Below, one piece after another: positions 34,401 to 42,658 of a DNA stretch of 47,630 bases; position 1 is the first letter of the stretch, and every line of letters begins with the position of its first letter. The position numbers and the translations under genes were made by a program. The notes beneath the pieces were generated by a model. That model saw only the letters and a list, made by a program, of their open reading frames with translations. It was not told the origin of the DNA and searched no databases. This DNA comes from JBBDMU01 sp040905685 (GTDB lineage Bacteria; Bacteroidota; Rhodothermia; Balneolales; Natronogracilivirgulaceae), in contig JBBDRB010000029.1 of NCBI GenBank assembly GCA_040905685.1, positions 1 through 47,630 on the forward strand, written 5' to 3'.

Positions 34401-35038
34401 GGCCTCAGCAACAGGCGTTTGATCTTTACCGGTGGAAGTTCCTCTCTTCCCTCTGCTAATTCTTCCGTTTCGCCTCCGCCGGTCCGCCCCTTCACCTTGT
34501 TCAAATCGCTCTTTGAGATCAGCAATTTCCGGACATTCAGCTTCCTCTCCACGCCTATCTCGTCGCACCCTTTGCTCAGGCAGGATTTCAGGTTTTTATC
34601 GAAGATCTCCAGAAAAAGCAGCACCACGCTGTCTTGCAGGTCGGATTGGTTCAGCGGTTCAACCCCCTCCTCATCGCCCGAATACTTATCCGACAGCAGT
34701 TCCAAAAGGCTGATATCCTGTTCTCCCGAGTCCGGATCCTGAAAGGGAGGATAGTCAGTATACTCATTAATGAAATAGGCTCTTTTTTTTGTAATGCTGC
34801 ATTCGGCCAGCGATAGCAGGTAGCCGCGGGAGGTAATGCCTAATCCTTTTGATATTTCAAGCGTAGCGGAACCGGAATGGCGCAGGTTCAGCCCGCAAAC
34901 AATGCCCATTCCGATCAGCCTGGAACGGGTCATTCTTCCCTGCTCTTCCAGATAAGCGGCAAGTTGGTTGAGCTGAGAATGGGTTAAAACCTGGTTTTTC
35001 TCAAATGTTGGGTAAGAATGATGGATTTGTGTCGTCAT
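31466..35038 (-). CDS. Large eCIS-associated protein of unknown function with carboxypeptidase-regulatory-like domain
   Basis: A 1190-residue protein embedded in the injection-system operon, 10 bp after the Afp12-like gene. The N-terminal segment FEKNQVLTHSQLNQLAAYL and RLIGMGIVCGLNL (about 12-51) is one I associate with proteins in FCB-group eCIS loci, but without known role. Near 690-718 lies a strongly hydrophobic stretch (LIALILLYILSAIHSFLMVL), long enough to cross a membrane as one or two helices. Near 788 there is a CCGDCGKP cluster suited to metal binding. Residues about 931-1009 form a carboxypeptidase-regulatory-like (CarboxypepD_reg) beta-sandwich (GANVTVEGQTIGTAADMDGN). The C-terminus is helical. 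It has no signal peptide. It could be an accessory baseplate or anchoring component; there is no direct homologue in the Serratia Afp set. Function is unknown. Confidence 0.8.
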   Translation of the reverse strand: MTTQIHHSYPTFEKNQVLTHSQLNQLAAYLEEQGRMTRSRLIGMGIVCGLNLRHSGSATLEISKGLGITSRGYLLSLAECSITKKRAYFINEYTDYPPFQDPDSGEQDISLLELLSDKYSGDEEGVEPLNQSDLQDSVVLLFLEIFDKNLKSCLSKGCDEIGVERKLNVRKLLISKSDLNKVKGRTGGGETEELAEGREELPPVKIKRLLLRPDSPTSGSYQEMASAYVEGVRNQWETLQRALSRSYEIYQPILRDLYDENPFETEAVRRSIEMINDYMATQSGSSAPEPGVQYLYGFIKDLIMAYEEFRLTGYELNGICSPDAGRYPRHLMLGAALEEETGLCGSGEFRHEFAPSPVISDRKQWAGRLKMLHKRIVLLLEKVELGHKRDLKITPSREKMGPLSERTIPVYYRSKEQSEIKGLGSLEACWNFDLQRQCLPGDKSRQISYDNHQPEADESPVQTPLLFDLDSYNFLRIEGHIGTGPAEAQRLIQQIRHEHNLGFDLKTLYFTAPGTASALPDCLIEDLQPQYAIWRNRMLLFVKNLVKTSATAERVIKRGLKRGDTASGRFSGEFEPASILDTGLSDLRNLFTRDKPQEFARSSERMFTFMRTLEEASRAEESGGEADGDEPIRKQFALLNDCLHGLMASLPVSIRDFSMNKWLDQYKCTLRVLVDLMKMQAEKVSNALTQLIALILLYILSAIHSFLMVLAIYPYIPIGVLTQTLETRMSAWLESMQLSRYLNDHPGLEHKAGVAPGETFFLICQSEPGDEDREPESRIVADFTAPFVCCGDCGKPTVDENEIKPFAAPVTAVIMTQQSESERFDYQPAELQLINNLYDPGLYTPEGLGEPEFGAYTFRDVVYEPDPSRKKSVLVYTVDRKAVDHAAENTDKLFLIDEFDYVINDARSGEPVDKNTITIFIPLLQNIEPEPGTVKGRIRADNPEGVIEPLAGANVTVEGQTIGTAADMDGNYTLRNIPAGPQVLVASFIGYGQEKKEVTVASGEQVVNFTMHPFIIDVKYDVLLESMDLDRQSREARDLIEHHNQFFAEANQKIMELAGNEEDDPTLKKTASAVREFTHSGDMNVVRLNNEYDKLKDELVKDIKGSEEEERKKYESAFETLTEVYLDRIAIMQPKAFSTTTKKVVDKVAKLAKDEPALKLDDAVSGWQERSTGFLSSDFSRNLSNVFRRR
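31472..31477 (-). promoter_or_regulatory. Strong Shine-Dalgarno site for tape measure gene
   Basis: AGGAGG on the minus strand lies inside the last codons of the 1190-residue gene (Arg-Arg), 5 nt before ATC 31466 and 2 nt before ATA 31469. No ATG, GTG or TTG follows in the tape measure frame until 31400, some 70 nt away. This is why the start of that gene is unusual. Confidence 0.6.
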
Positions 35039-35048
35039 TGTTTGGGGA

Positions 35049-38000
35049 TTAGGCGCTTCCTAAAATTGTATTATTCAAAATGATAGAGTCTTCAAGCGTA
35101 TCGGATTCCTCACAGTCGTGCAGTCTGCCGACCGGGTAGATATTCCGGAGGTTTTCCAACAGTTCGATCAGATCATTCAGGGCGGCGCTCAAAGCCTCCG
35201 GATCTTTTTCCGTGCGGGCGTTTTCGGTCAGCCACCTTTTGTAGCACCGCTCAAATTCGCTGAGATGGCGGTTACTGACCCAGCATATTTTCAGAAAGAC
35301 ATGAGCCGGAGATTCGGTGCGTATCTTCCGTTCAAAGAAGGTTCTGAAATCCATATTACCGAAGCGTCCCTGCCAGTAGGGAAGCACCACCGTCGCCACA
35401 TAACGGTAGGGGTTATCGAGCTGACAATGCGCGCAATCCGGATCAATTTGGATCGACATCAATTCATCCCGGATTCCCTCATCTTCGGTATTATTATATT
35501 TTGGCCTCAGCAGCAGATGCTCAACAAGATGCATGCCCTCATTGCTTAAAAATGTTTTATAGAAAAAACCCGTCAGGTTTTCCGGAGCCTCTGCCGTGTT
35601 TATACCTTCGGGTCTTGCCACTCCAAGGGTCCCTCCAAACCGTCCTTTAAACAGTTGCAGCTCCTCGTTATCTTCCTCCGTCATCCGGTAGTTTTCCGAC
35701 CGGCCCCCCGAGGTAATCACACTCCAGATGAACTCCTCCTTCTGCTCTTCCAACTCCTGTTCGGCGCTGATTTGGTTTTGAGCTTCACCGGTTAATTCCC
35801 CTTCCAAAAGCAGATGACCGGCTTCAAACCGGTAAGGCGTATCGTAAAGAGCGTAGCTGATTTTATATTCGGTGCCGTTCAGTTCGGTTTTAATGTCAAA
35901 AAAAGCGGACACCGGCGCAGTATAATTATTCCTGTTTGACCCGGGATTGGCGTAGAATTCCTCTTTCAGCACCTCTATCAGTGCGTCCACCCCGGCCCCG
36001 GCATCCTGCTCGCTGGCAAAATCCCGGCGGGTGCTTACCGCCAGGGTAACGCCATTGCAGCTAAGGGTATAAAAGTACTTTCCGTCGTCTTCACTGATGA
36101 TGAAATTCTCCCTGAACTGCCCCGCAGCGATAAGTTGTTCCAGGGCTGCTCTCACCTTTTTTTCTTCCGCAAACAGGTTAGTTTGCGGACTTTCTGCCAG
36201 CAATTCCGAGGCCGGCCCGGTTATCTGAAAACCAAACTGATCTCCCTGGCCGGTAATTTTGAATGCATCGGTGAAGAAAAGCTTATCCGGACCGGTTTCA
36301 TCAATTCCAACCTGGAGGGAAGCTCGCTTCTCCAGCCCTGATTTATTCTCCACATGCCAAATTTTGCAGTGGTCGGTATAGTTGAAGGCGGTTCCGCGGC
36401 CAGAGCTGATCTGTGGATACGCGTTTAGGAAGGTAAGTTTATCCTGTATCAGGTCCCGTTTGGCATCCATCCCGGCAAGGCGATAGGTGAGCGTAGCGTA
36501 ATCGGTAAACTGTTCGGCAAATCGGGCCATCAGATGATCCAGAAACTTATTTCTGCGGTGGGCAAACTCTCCGGGAGATTCTGTAATATCCTGCAGCTTA
36601 TCCCCATAGTTCAATCCACCGGCAAAGATATTCTCTCCATCGGGTATCTGACCGGCTATGGCCTGAGCGAAATAGGTCCTGTCGACCGGATGATCATCAT
36701 CTCCGGCATTCATGGCAAAAAGCTCACGCACGTTCGAAAGCTGATAGAGATAGTTTGCCAGGAGCTGATCAAAAAACGTGAGGTATCCCTTTAGTTGACG
36801 GGTTTCGCCCTTCCTCTGCCTGCTGGCCGTCGGGGGCAGCCCGGCATAACCCACTCCGTAGGTCACCGGGAAATCTTCCTGAATGCTTCTGAACTGATAG
36901 AGTCCGCGAGCTTCACCTTTGGGGAACTTGAGATCGAGGCTTCGGCCCTTTATTTTTGAGGATCCGCTGTCCGATTCAAGCTCCCGTATTTTTTCGTAAA
37001 CTTCCTCTTTGGAAGCCGTATAGGGAAGATTTTCCTTAAAAAACGTGATCTTTGAATCGGAGATGGACAGCCTCGGCACATAGTTATGATCATGAGCGAG
37101 TTGCAGGCACCATTGCACGCTTCGTGACGGAATATTCTCTTCGTTGCCATGTGGAATATTGGCGATCTCGATATGTTTTACCGCCTCTACGCCTTCAATA
37201 TTCATGATGAGCTGAACCAGATCCGAAACATAGATCGACTCCTTCCGCTCTGAGCGATCCAGCTCTTCATCCATCAGGAAGCCATGCCTCAAAAGGGGCC
37301 CTTCAAAAATATTCTCTACCGGAATATCCATATCCATCATTTCGGCCAGCGAGTGAAAGGTGACCGGTGGGGAGAGAAAAGATGCGATCTGGTGAAAGAT
37401 CTCAGCCTGTACGGTTTCCACATTCGCCTCGAGGTGCAATTCGATATCCGCGCAGACGGCAATGCCTTCGATTTTCAGCGCATTAAAGCTGCTGAAATCC
37501 TCACAAAGATTACGGTTGGCATGAATTCTTTTTTCAGCCTCGGATACGATCTGAATGATTAGGTCAACCCTGGCCCGGTAATGGGCTGTCATCTCCTTAA
37601 TTTTATCGTTCAGGCCGGCTTCTATATCCTCTACATTCAACTCTTCCCCCGTCGGCCCGGTCCCGCTCAACCCTGCCCGGTATTTCTCATCCAGGCCGGC
37701 TTTCAGCGAATAGCGGGAAGGAACCTTTCGGATCGACAGATCCAGATCACGGATCCATGCCCATTCATCCGCTTCGTCGGTCAACGGATCATCCCACCTG
37801 GCAAACCGGATCTCAATCGTGATCTCGACACCATGGAGCCTGGCTGTGACAGGGTTGGCAATGGCCATGGTCTCGAGAAGGACCTGGCTGTTCAGGTCGC
37901 CGTACTTTTCGGAATACTCAAATTCCAGCAGGATCTCATAAAGAGGATCTATAGCAATAGGATCGTGTCCGCCCCTGGCCTTATCGGAAAGCTCACTTTT

Positions 38001-38441
38001 GGACCGGTAGGCCCACAGGGGCACTTCCGGATCTTTTGCCATGGAGATCCAGGCATTCTTCACTCCCAACAAGGTGTCATCACCGTTGGACCCGGCTTCT
38101 ATGGAAACATCCATCAGCAGCTTGCGAAGATCACGGAGAGTGACCGGGTTGCTGGGTAATATCCGTGCGGCGCTGAAAAAATTGGTGAAGCCGGCCGTCT
38201 CCCTACCCGGCGGTTTTTCCGACAGAATGTCTTCGATCGGTTGATTGGCCCGATGTCCCAAATCGGTGATCGCATAGCAGAGCAGCTCCAGTATGGTGAT
38301 GCCCGGATCATGCGTGTTATGATCGGTCCATAGCTTTCCGGCAAGCTTTTGAACATGTTCGATCCCGTCTTGCCGGAGAGCTGAAAAATCCATGCTCTTC
38401 AGCGGGGGTTCCCTTTTTGATATGGTGACCGGTTCATTCAT
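35049..38441 (-). CDS. eCIS baseplate protein, Afp12-like
   Basis: A 1130-residue baseplate component. The N-terminal block LWTDHNTHDPGITILELLCY (about 36-55), followed by AITDLGHRANQPIEDIL, is characteristic of large Afp12/Pvc12-type baseplate proteins. Later segments such as IYVSDLVQLIMNIEGVEAVK (about 400-420) and LTFFDQLLANYLYQL (about 560) fit the same group, and LVEHLLLRPKYN lies in the C-terminal third. The family builds the ring that anchors the sheath and spike. I chose ATG 38441; an upstream TTG at 38465 would overlap the previous gene and adds eight unsupported residues. The preceding gene stops 11 bp upstream. An extended 1130-residue size is normal for this group. Confidence 0.87.
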   Translation of the reverse strand: MNEPVTISKREPPLKSMDFSALRQDGIEHVQKLAGKLWTDHNTHDPGITILELLCYAITDLGHRANQPIEDILSEKPPGRETAGFTNFFSAARILPSNPVTLRDLRKLLMDVSIEAGSNGDDTLLGVKNAWISMAKDPEVPLWAYRSKSELSDKARGGHDPIAIDPLYEILLEFEYSEKYGDLNSQVLLETMAIANPVTARLHGVEITIEIRFARWDDPLTDEADEWAWIRDLDLSIRKVPSRYSLKAGLDEKYRAGLSGTGPTGEELNVEDIEAGLNDKIKEMTAHYRARVDLIIQIVSEAEKRIHANRNLCEDFSSFNALKIEGIAVCADIELHLEANVETVQAEIFHQIASFLSPPVTFHSLAEMMDMDIPVENIFEGPLLRHGFLMDEELDRSERKESIYVSDLVQLIMNIEGVEAVKHIEIANIPHGNEENIPSRSVQWCLQLAHDHNYVPRLSISDSKITFFKENLPYTASKEEVYEKIRELESDSGSSKIKGRSLDLKFPKGEARGLYQFRSIQEDFPVTYGVGYAGLPPTASRQRKGETRQLKGYLTFFDQLLANYLYQLSNVRELFAMNAGDDDHPVDRTYFAQAIAGQIPDGENIFAGGLNYGDKLQDITESPGEFAHRRNKFLDHLMARFAEQFTDYATLTYRLAGMDAKRDLIQDKLTFLNAYPQISSGRGTAFNYTDHCKIWHVENKSGLEKRASLQVGIDETGPDKLFFTDAFKITGQGDQFGFQITGPASELLAESPQTNLFAEEKKVRAALEQLIAAGQFRENFIISEDDGKYFYTLSCNGVTLAVSTRRDFASEQDAGAGVDALIEVLKEEFYANPGSNRNNYTAPVSAFFDIKTELNGTEYKISYALYDTPYRFEAGHLLLEGELTGEAQNQISAEQELEEQKEEFIWSVITSGGRSENYRMTEEDNEELQLFKGRFGGTLGVARPEGINTAEAPENLTGFFYKTFLSNEGMHLVEHLLLRPKYNNTEDEGIRDELMSIQIDPDCAHCQLDNPYRYVATVVLPYWQGRFGNMDFRTFFERKIRTESPAHVFLKICWVSNRHLSEFERCYKRWLTENARTEKDPEALSAALNDLIELLENLRNIYPVGRLHDCEESDTLEDSIILNNTILGSA

Positions 38442-38452
38442 TCTTTTATCTG

Positions 38453-41400
38453 TTAACAACCACAATTATCGGTCTCAAGCTCCTTATAGGCGCTTACTTC
38501 ATTATCATCGCATGAACAATCCTTCTGCTCCAAAACGTGTATGGTATGCCCGGGAGCCGAACCCAGCACCGAGGCTACCGTGGAGGCTTTTGCCTCATCG
38601 ACCTCCTTAACCTTGTTTCCATTTTCACCCGGGATGCGGTGAGACATTTTCAGGCAGGTTACAAAATCCACATATGCACGGGTTTCGATAAAATGCAGGA
38701 TCCTGGATTTGTGAATCTTTCCACCAAACACAACATCCGGCGTGGATTTATAGGCCCATGGAGATAGAAATGACTTTATTTCGGTATTAAGCACCTCGCT
38801 GTAGTACCCGCCATCCCTTCCGTGGTGAAATTTCACGTTAAATTTCACCCGGATCTCTTCGTAAAGAGGATTGCGCACATGGAGCTCCACACCGTGCGCT
38901 TTCAGCTGCCGGATATACCGGTCAATCTCCGTGAGCATAATCAGGCTCGTTTTCGGCTTCAGCGGATCGACGGCGTTCTTGTTGGTCATGTCTGATACCA
39001 CTACAAGTGAAACATGGCCGGGGGCTATCTCCGAGTAGCCTTTCATCGAACCTTCATAATACGTGTGATTCAGGCATTTCACTTTATAAACGGATGGAAA
39101 CTGCTGTAAGACCAGGCGTTCATAATCCCAGATGGTCACCGCGCGGTGTTTGTGGCGGAGCCGTTCGCTCACGCGGGTGTAAAAATTAACCGGCAGCTCT
39201 TTCATCGTGCCGCCAAAAGAGTTATAAGGCTGATGAACCTCTTTCACCGCCGAATCGCTCTCGGCAAGCTTGTTGATCGTTCCCGCCTCCAGCGGCTCAG
39301 ACAGATGACCCGGATCGTTATCATTATCCTCAAACAGGGCTTCGACTGCCTGGGTACGGATATCCACCAGGCGGGAAACGGCGGGGGTATCTTTTTGTAC
39401 GCCGGCCCGTATCCAAACCAGTCCGGCAGGCAGCAGGGTATGGTCCAGGGATGCCTGCCGGGGCACGTTAAAGGTGATGATTCCGGACGTGAGAAGCTGA
39501 TCGGTCGTATCGGAAAGGATTTCGCGTTCATCGAAAGGGATCCACCTGTTGTCCGACAGATAGCTCCAGCCAACCGGCTGCCTGAGATAGCCGGGATCGG
39601 CGCTCCCTTCAGCTACCCTGACAAGCATGGAGAGGGTTTGTCCGCCATTAAAGTCACGAAATCCGATATACAGATTACCTTCCGAGTTGAACGACGGCAA
39701 CAGTAAGGCCGACTGGTTCTGAATCTCCGGAAACGCGGTGCCGAACGGTGCCACGTGCAGGAACTGGTCCGTCGGGTCTTCCTTGAAATCCAGGTCTGCA
39801 GTGGACGTGTAATCGATAGACAGATCCTCTATAACCGGCGTATAGGGCTCATTGGGGAAAACAGTTCCGGCATCCTCTATCGCCTTGATCGCCTGCCTGG
39901 TATAGGCGGGGGCATAATCTTTATGCCCAAAATCGACGCCTTTCAGCCTGAACCGGATATAGCCCCTCTGTGAACCGGTATTGTAGCCGGTCAGTTCGCC
40001 CAGCTCCGGTTCCCGGCCAATCGCTGTTAGCGCCTCACCGCCCAGGAAAAAATCTCTTTCCGGCTCAACGGGCTGATCATTACTGCCAGACTCAAATAGT
40101 TGCCTGCTGTCGGAGACCTCTTTCCATTTCCTACGGTCGAGTACAGAGATGGAGGCTTTAAACGAATCATTTTGCCGGTTCCCGGATCCATTACCATTTT
40201 GGCTGCTGTCTTCCGGATCCCGGGCGTAAAGATCGTAATGCGTACCAAAACTGCTATCCGGCAGATCGTGCCAGTGCGCGTTGATCCAGATTTTCTGCGG
40301 GTTTTTTTGAAAAAGCTCCTGGTTTCCGACATAAAACGACGACCCGGGAGCCGGACGGTTGCCAAAGGGCATGAATGGTTTTCCGGCATCCAGCAGGCCG
40401 CTGTCATTTTGGACAATATTGGATTTCATTCCCTCAACCGTGACCGTTAATCCCGCGCCGGTGATGCGCAGGCCCTTTAACGATTTGTAGATGGAATCCT
40501 CAAACAGGGAGCTGACGCGTTTTCGAAGCAGCACCTTCATTACCGGCCATTTTGTCCGGAATTGATCCTGAAGTATCTCCCGGTTATAGGCCACAACGGA
40601 CGGCTGGCCTTCATTAATCGTGCGGGTGATCGTTATGGTGCACTGCTCCGTGTCCACTTTGGTTTTAAATCTATTTCCTCCGAACGTGTAGACCAGGTCG
40701 TCTATCTTATCGGGACCCAGGCCCTGTACCTGACGAAGCTTGTCCAGCGTCGTAAAATTTCCTTTTTTTCGTTCTTCAAGGATCGCCTGGGCGACTTTTA
40801 CGCCTATGGCATATCCTCTTCGTACGGTCGAATAGCCACGCGTTGGATCATCTTTCACTTTTGTCGCGATCTTTTCAGCAGGGGCGGTGTTGACGAAGGC
40901 AAGGACCTTGTCTTTTACCTTCTCAGGTAACTCCTCGTTGCCTTTCAGGAGCTGCTCTTCATCTCCCGGTGAAATCCATTCCTCTTCTCCGCTGAACAAG
41001 ACCTGGAAGGCATATTTCGCCAGCGGATATTCCCCTTGTGAAAGCTTTCCGAGCTGGTCTGATGTGGCCGGAGACTTGTCGAATTGCAAGGTCAGCGTAA
41101 CGGTCCTGTCACCCTCAGACAGAAGAAGCAGGGGAGAGGTGATGGCAAAGCCGATCTCGGCCTCCGCACGATCCGGATCGCCAAACGTTAGCCAGCTTTG
41201 ATCCTCGGCCTCGATTTCGGTTCCCAGGCCATCCGAGGAGTTTGCAACCGGGGATGCAAAGAGGCGGAATGTATTATCCGGATTGGAAACATCGGCAAAT
41301 ACAGCCTTTATTTGCTCCACCTGCCCGTGATTGACCATCAATTCCCGGGCCGTACGGTAGGTTAAGGGCTTTCCGGTATCGTCTTTACCGGCTTTAAGTG

Positions 41401-41908
41401 CCGAGCCTTCCGGGATTCGGTGAGAGCCCTCCACATGGCGCGCCAGTTTAAATGTCAGAAAGGCCTTATCCGGCACAGGCGCTACGTTCCTGAGCCGGAG
41501 AACCTCTTTATAATAAAAATCGAGGTGTTTTTCGGTGATGAGATTCAAATCTCCCTGAGCTGTCTTATACAACTTCAGAAACGTCAGCAGCAGAGCTATA
41601 TGAGGTTCCGTATGGCCATTTTTCCTCTCAATATAATCCTGGAAGGCGGCTTCGGGATCACGGTTATCATCCAGAAAATGCTGAAGATCTTTATCCCCGT
41701 CCAGGAAACCTTCCCAGGACCCTATGATCTCATTGTTTATACCGTAATAATTGACCTCAGCCGCTAACTTCTTTATAAACCGAAGCAGATCTCCTGTTTT
41801 CCTTTCATCCACAGCGAGATTCCCGGGAAGCAACGATTTCAACAGGCGCTGTTGACGGCTGGTGCCGTCGCGGTTTAGCCTGGTCGTATTATCACATTGT
41901 TCACTCAT
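38453..41908 (-). CDS. eCIS baseplate protein, Afp11-like (gpJ/gp6-type), with helix-hairpin-helix insertion
   Basis: A 1151-residue baseplate wedge component related to phage gpJ/T4 gp6. The C-terminal third has the typical EGSMKGYSEIAPGHVSLVVV, LTEIDRYIRQLKAHGVELHV and PLYEEIRVKFNVKFH arrangement, followed by LNTEIKSFLSPWAY and HFIETRAYVDFVTCLKMSH. The middle contains an unexpected segment at about 331-410. It reads VLAFVNTAPAEKIA, then AQAILEERKKGNFTTLDKLR and VQGLGPDKIDDLVYTF, which looks like a ComEA-type helix-hairpin-helix module. The C-terminus is Cys-rich (QKDCSCDD, DNCGC). The start ATG shares one base with the TAA of the gp25 gene (TAATG), so the two are translationally coupled. 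Confidence 0.87.
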   Translation of the reverse strand: MSEQCDNTTRLNRDGTSRQQRLLKSLLPGNLAVDERKTGDLLRFIKKLAAEVNYYGINNEIIGSWEGFLDGDKDLQHFLDDNRDPEAAFQDYIERKNGHTEPHIALLLTFLKLYKTAQGDLNLITEKHLDFYYKEVLRLRNVAPVPDKAFLTFKLARHVEGSHRIPEGSALKAGKDDTGKPLTYRTARELMVNHGQVEQIKAVFADVSNPDNTFRLFASPVANSSDGLGTEIEAEDQSWLTFGDPDRAEAEIGFAITSPLLLLSEGDRTVTLTLQFDKSPATSDQLGKLSQGEYPLAKYAFQVLFSGEEEWISPGDEEQLLKGNEELPEKVKDKVLAFVNTAPAEKIATKVKDDPTRGYSTVRRGYAIGVKVAQAILEERKKGNFTTLDKLRQVQGLGPDKIDDLVYTFGGNRFKTKVDTEQCTITITRTINEGQPSVVAYNREILQDQFRTKWPVMKVLLRKRVSSLFEDSIYKSLKGLRITGAGLTVTVEGMKSNIVQNDSGLLDAGKPFMPFGNRPAPGSSFYVGNQELFQKNPQKIWINAHWHDLPDSSFGTHYDLYARDPEDSSQNGNGSGNRQNDSFKASISVLDRRKWKEVSDSRQLFESGSNDQPVEPERDFFLGGEALTAIGREPELGELTGYNTGSQRGYIRFRLKGVDFGHKDYAPAYTRQAIKAIEDAGTVFPNEPYTPVIEDLSIDYTSTADLDFKEDPTDQFLHVAPFGTAFPEIQNQSALLLPSFNSEGNLYIGFRDFNGGQTLSMLVRVAEGSADPGYLRQPVGWSYLSDNRWIPFDEREILSDTTDQLLTSGIITFNVPRQASLDHTLLPAGLVWIRAGVQKDTPAVSRLVDIRTQAVEALFEDNDNDPGHLSEPLEAGTINKLAESDSAVKEVHQPYNSFGGTMKELPVNFYTRVSERLRHKHRAVTIWDYERLVLQQFPSVYKVKCLNHTYYEGSMKGYSEIAPGHVSLVVVSDMTNKNAVDPLKPKTSLIMLTEIDRYIRQLKAHGVELHVRNPLYEEIRVKFNVKFHHGRDGGYYSEVLNTEIKSFLSPWAYKSTPDVVFGGKIHKSRILHFIETRAYVDFVTCLKMSHRIPGENGNKVKEVDEAKASTVASVLGSAPGHTIHVLEQKDCSCDDNEVSAYKELETDNCGC

Positions 41909-42345
41909 TACAGATCCGTCGCTTCATTGATGTAAAAGGGATATACCAGGTTGGTCCGGGTATTGGTAGCAATAATGGTGTATTCAACCGTGATCAGGAT
42001 CAACCCCTCCTCTCTTTTTTCCCGGTAGCTGACCTCTTCGAGGACCACCCTGGGTTCATGAAAGAGGATGGACCGGCGAATATCCTCCGAAATACGCGCT
42101 GCCGAGGAGGTTCTCATTGCATCAAATATATTCCCCTGCAGGTTGGTTCCGTAGTCGGGGCGCATGACCCGTTCCCCCCGGGTGGTGCTGATTAAAATTT
42201 CGAGGCTCTCCCGGATATCAATCTCCTGTTCAGACATCCCTACGTTTTCCCCCCGGTTGCTGAACCGGACGGGAAACTCCCATCCTTTGCCAAGAAAATC
42301 ATTGTTTTCACTGCTATGTTCGTCTTTGCTGCCCATATTCCTCAC
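41908..42345 (-). CDS. gp25-like baseplate wedge protein (Afp9-like)
   Basis: A 145-residue member of the gp25/W family. Its central segment IRESLEILISTTRGERVMRP followed by DYGTNLQGNIFD is the family signature, including the conserved RGER-x-M-x-P and G-x-x-L. gp25 proteins form the core bundle of the baseplate and start sheath assembly. The first 25 residues are polar and likely disordered. The start overlaps the PAAR stop by 4 bp (ATGA) and the stop overlaps the Afp11-like start by 1 bp, so this sits in a coupled block. Confidence 0.93.
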   Translation of the reverse strand: MRNMGSKDEHSSENNDFLGKGWEFPVRFSNRGENVGMSEQEIDIRESLEILISTTRGERVMRPDYGTNLQGNIFDAMRTSSAARISEDIRRSILFHEPRVVLEEVSYREKREEGLILITVEYTIIATNTRTNLVYPFYINEATDL

Positions 42346-42620
42346 CCGATCATTACCGTTGGTTCACCGACTGCCGCCGAGGCTCCGCACAGGCAGGTGT
42401 CTCCCACACGAATGGCTGACCTTCCCCCGATCAAAACGGTGGCGCTTCCCATGGGAAAGGGGCTGGAGGTAGGCTGATGGGAATTGGGTGGCAAAGAGCA
42501 GATATGATTGTCGCCCGCCACCGTCGCGGGCATGCCGCCTACCAGTACCGTAGCCTCTCCGGGGCCCACAATAGTGCCGCCATGATTGGTTGTATCCGTT
42601 GTCCGTGCTGCCGCTGGCAT
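42342..42620 (-). CDS. PAAR-domain spike tip protein (Afp10-like)
   Basis: A 92-residue protein that would cap the VgrG-like spike with a sharp cone. Two PAAR-type glycine-rich units are visible: ATVLVGGMPATVAGDNHICS (about 23-42) and ATVLIGGRSAIRVGDTCLCG (about 60-79). The His and Cys residues (DNHIC, DTCLC) are placed to bind the tip metal ion. No C-terminal toxin extension is present. It overlaps gp25 by 4 bp and follows the spike gene by 38 bp. In the Serratia Afp order the gp25 gene precedes PAAR; here PAAR comes first. Confidence 0.93.
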   Translation of the reverse strand: MPAAARTTDTTNHGGTIVGPGEATVLVGGMPATVAGDNHICSLPPNSHQPTSSPFPMGSATVLIGGRSAIRVGDTCLCGASAAVGEPTVMIG

Positions 42621-42658
42621 AACCTGTATCTCCTATATCTGTATATTAAACAATTACG

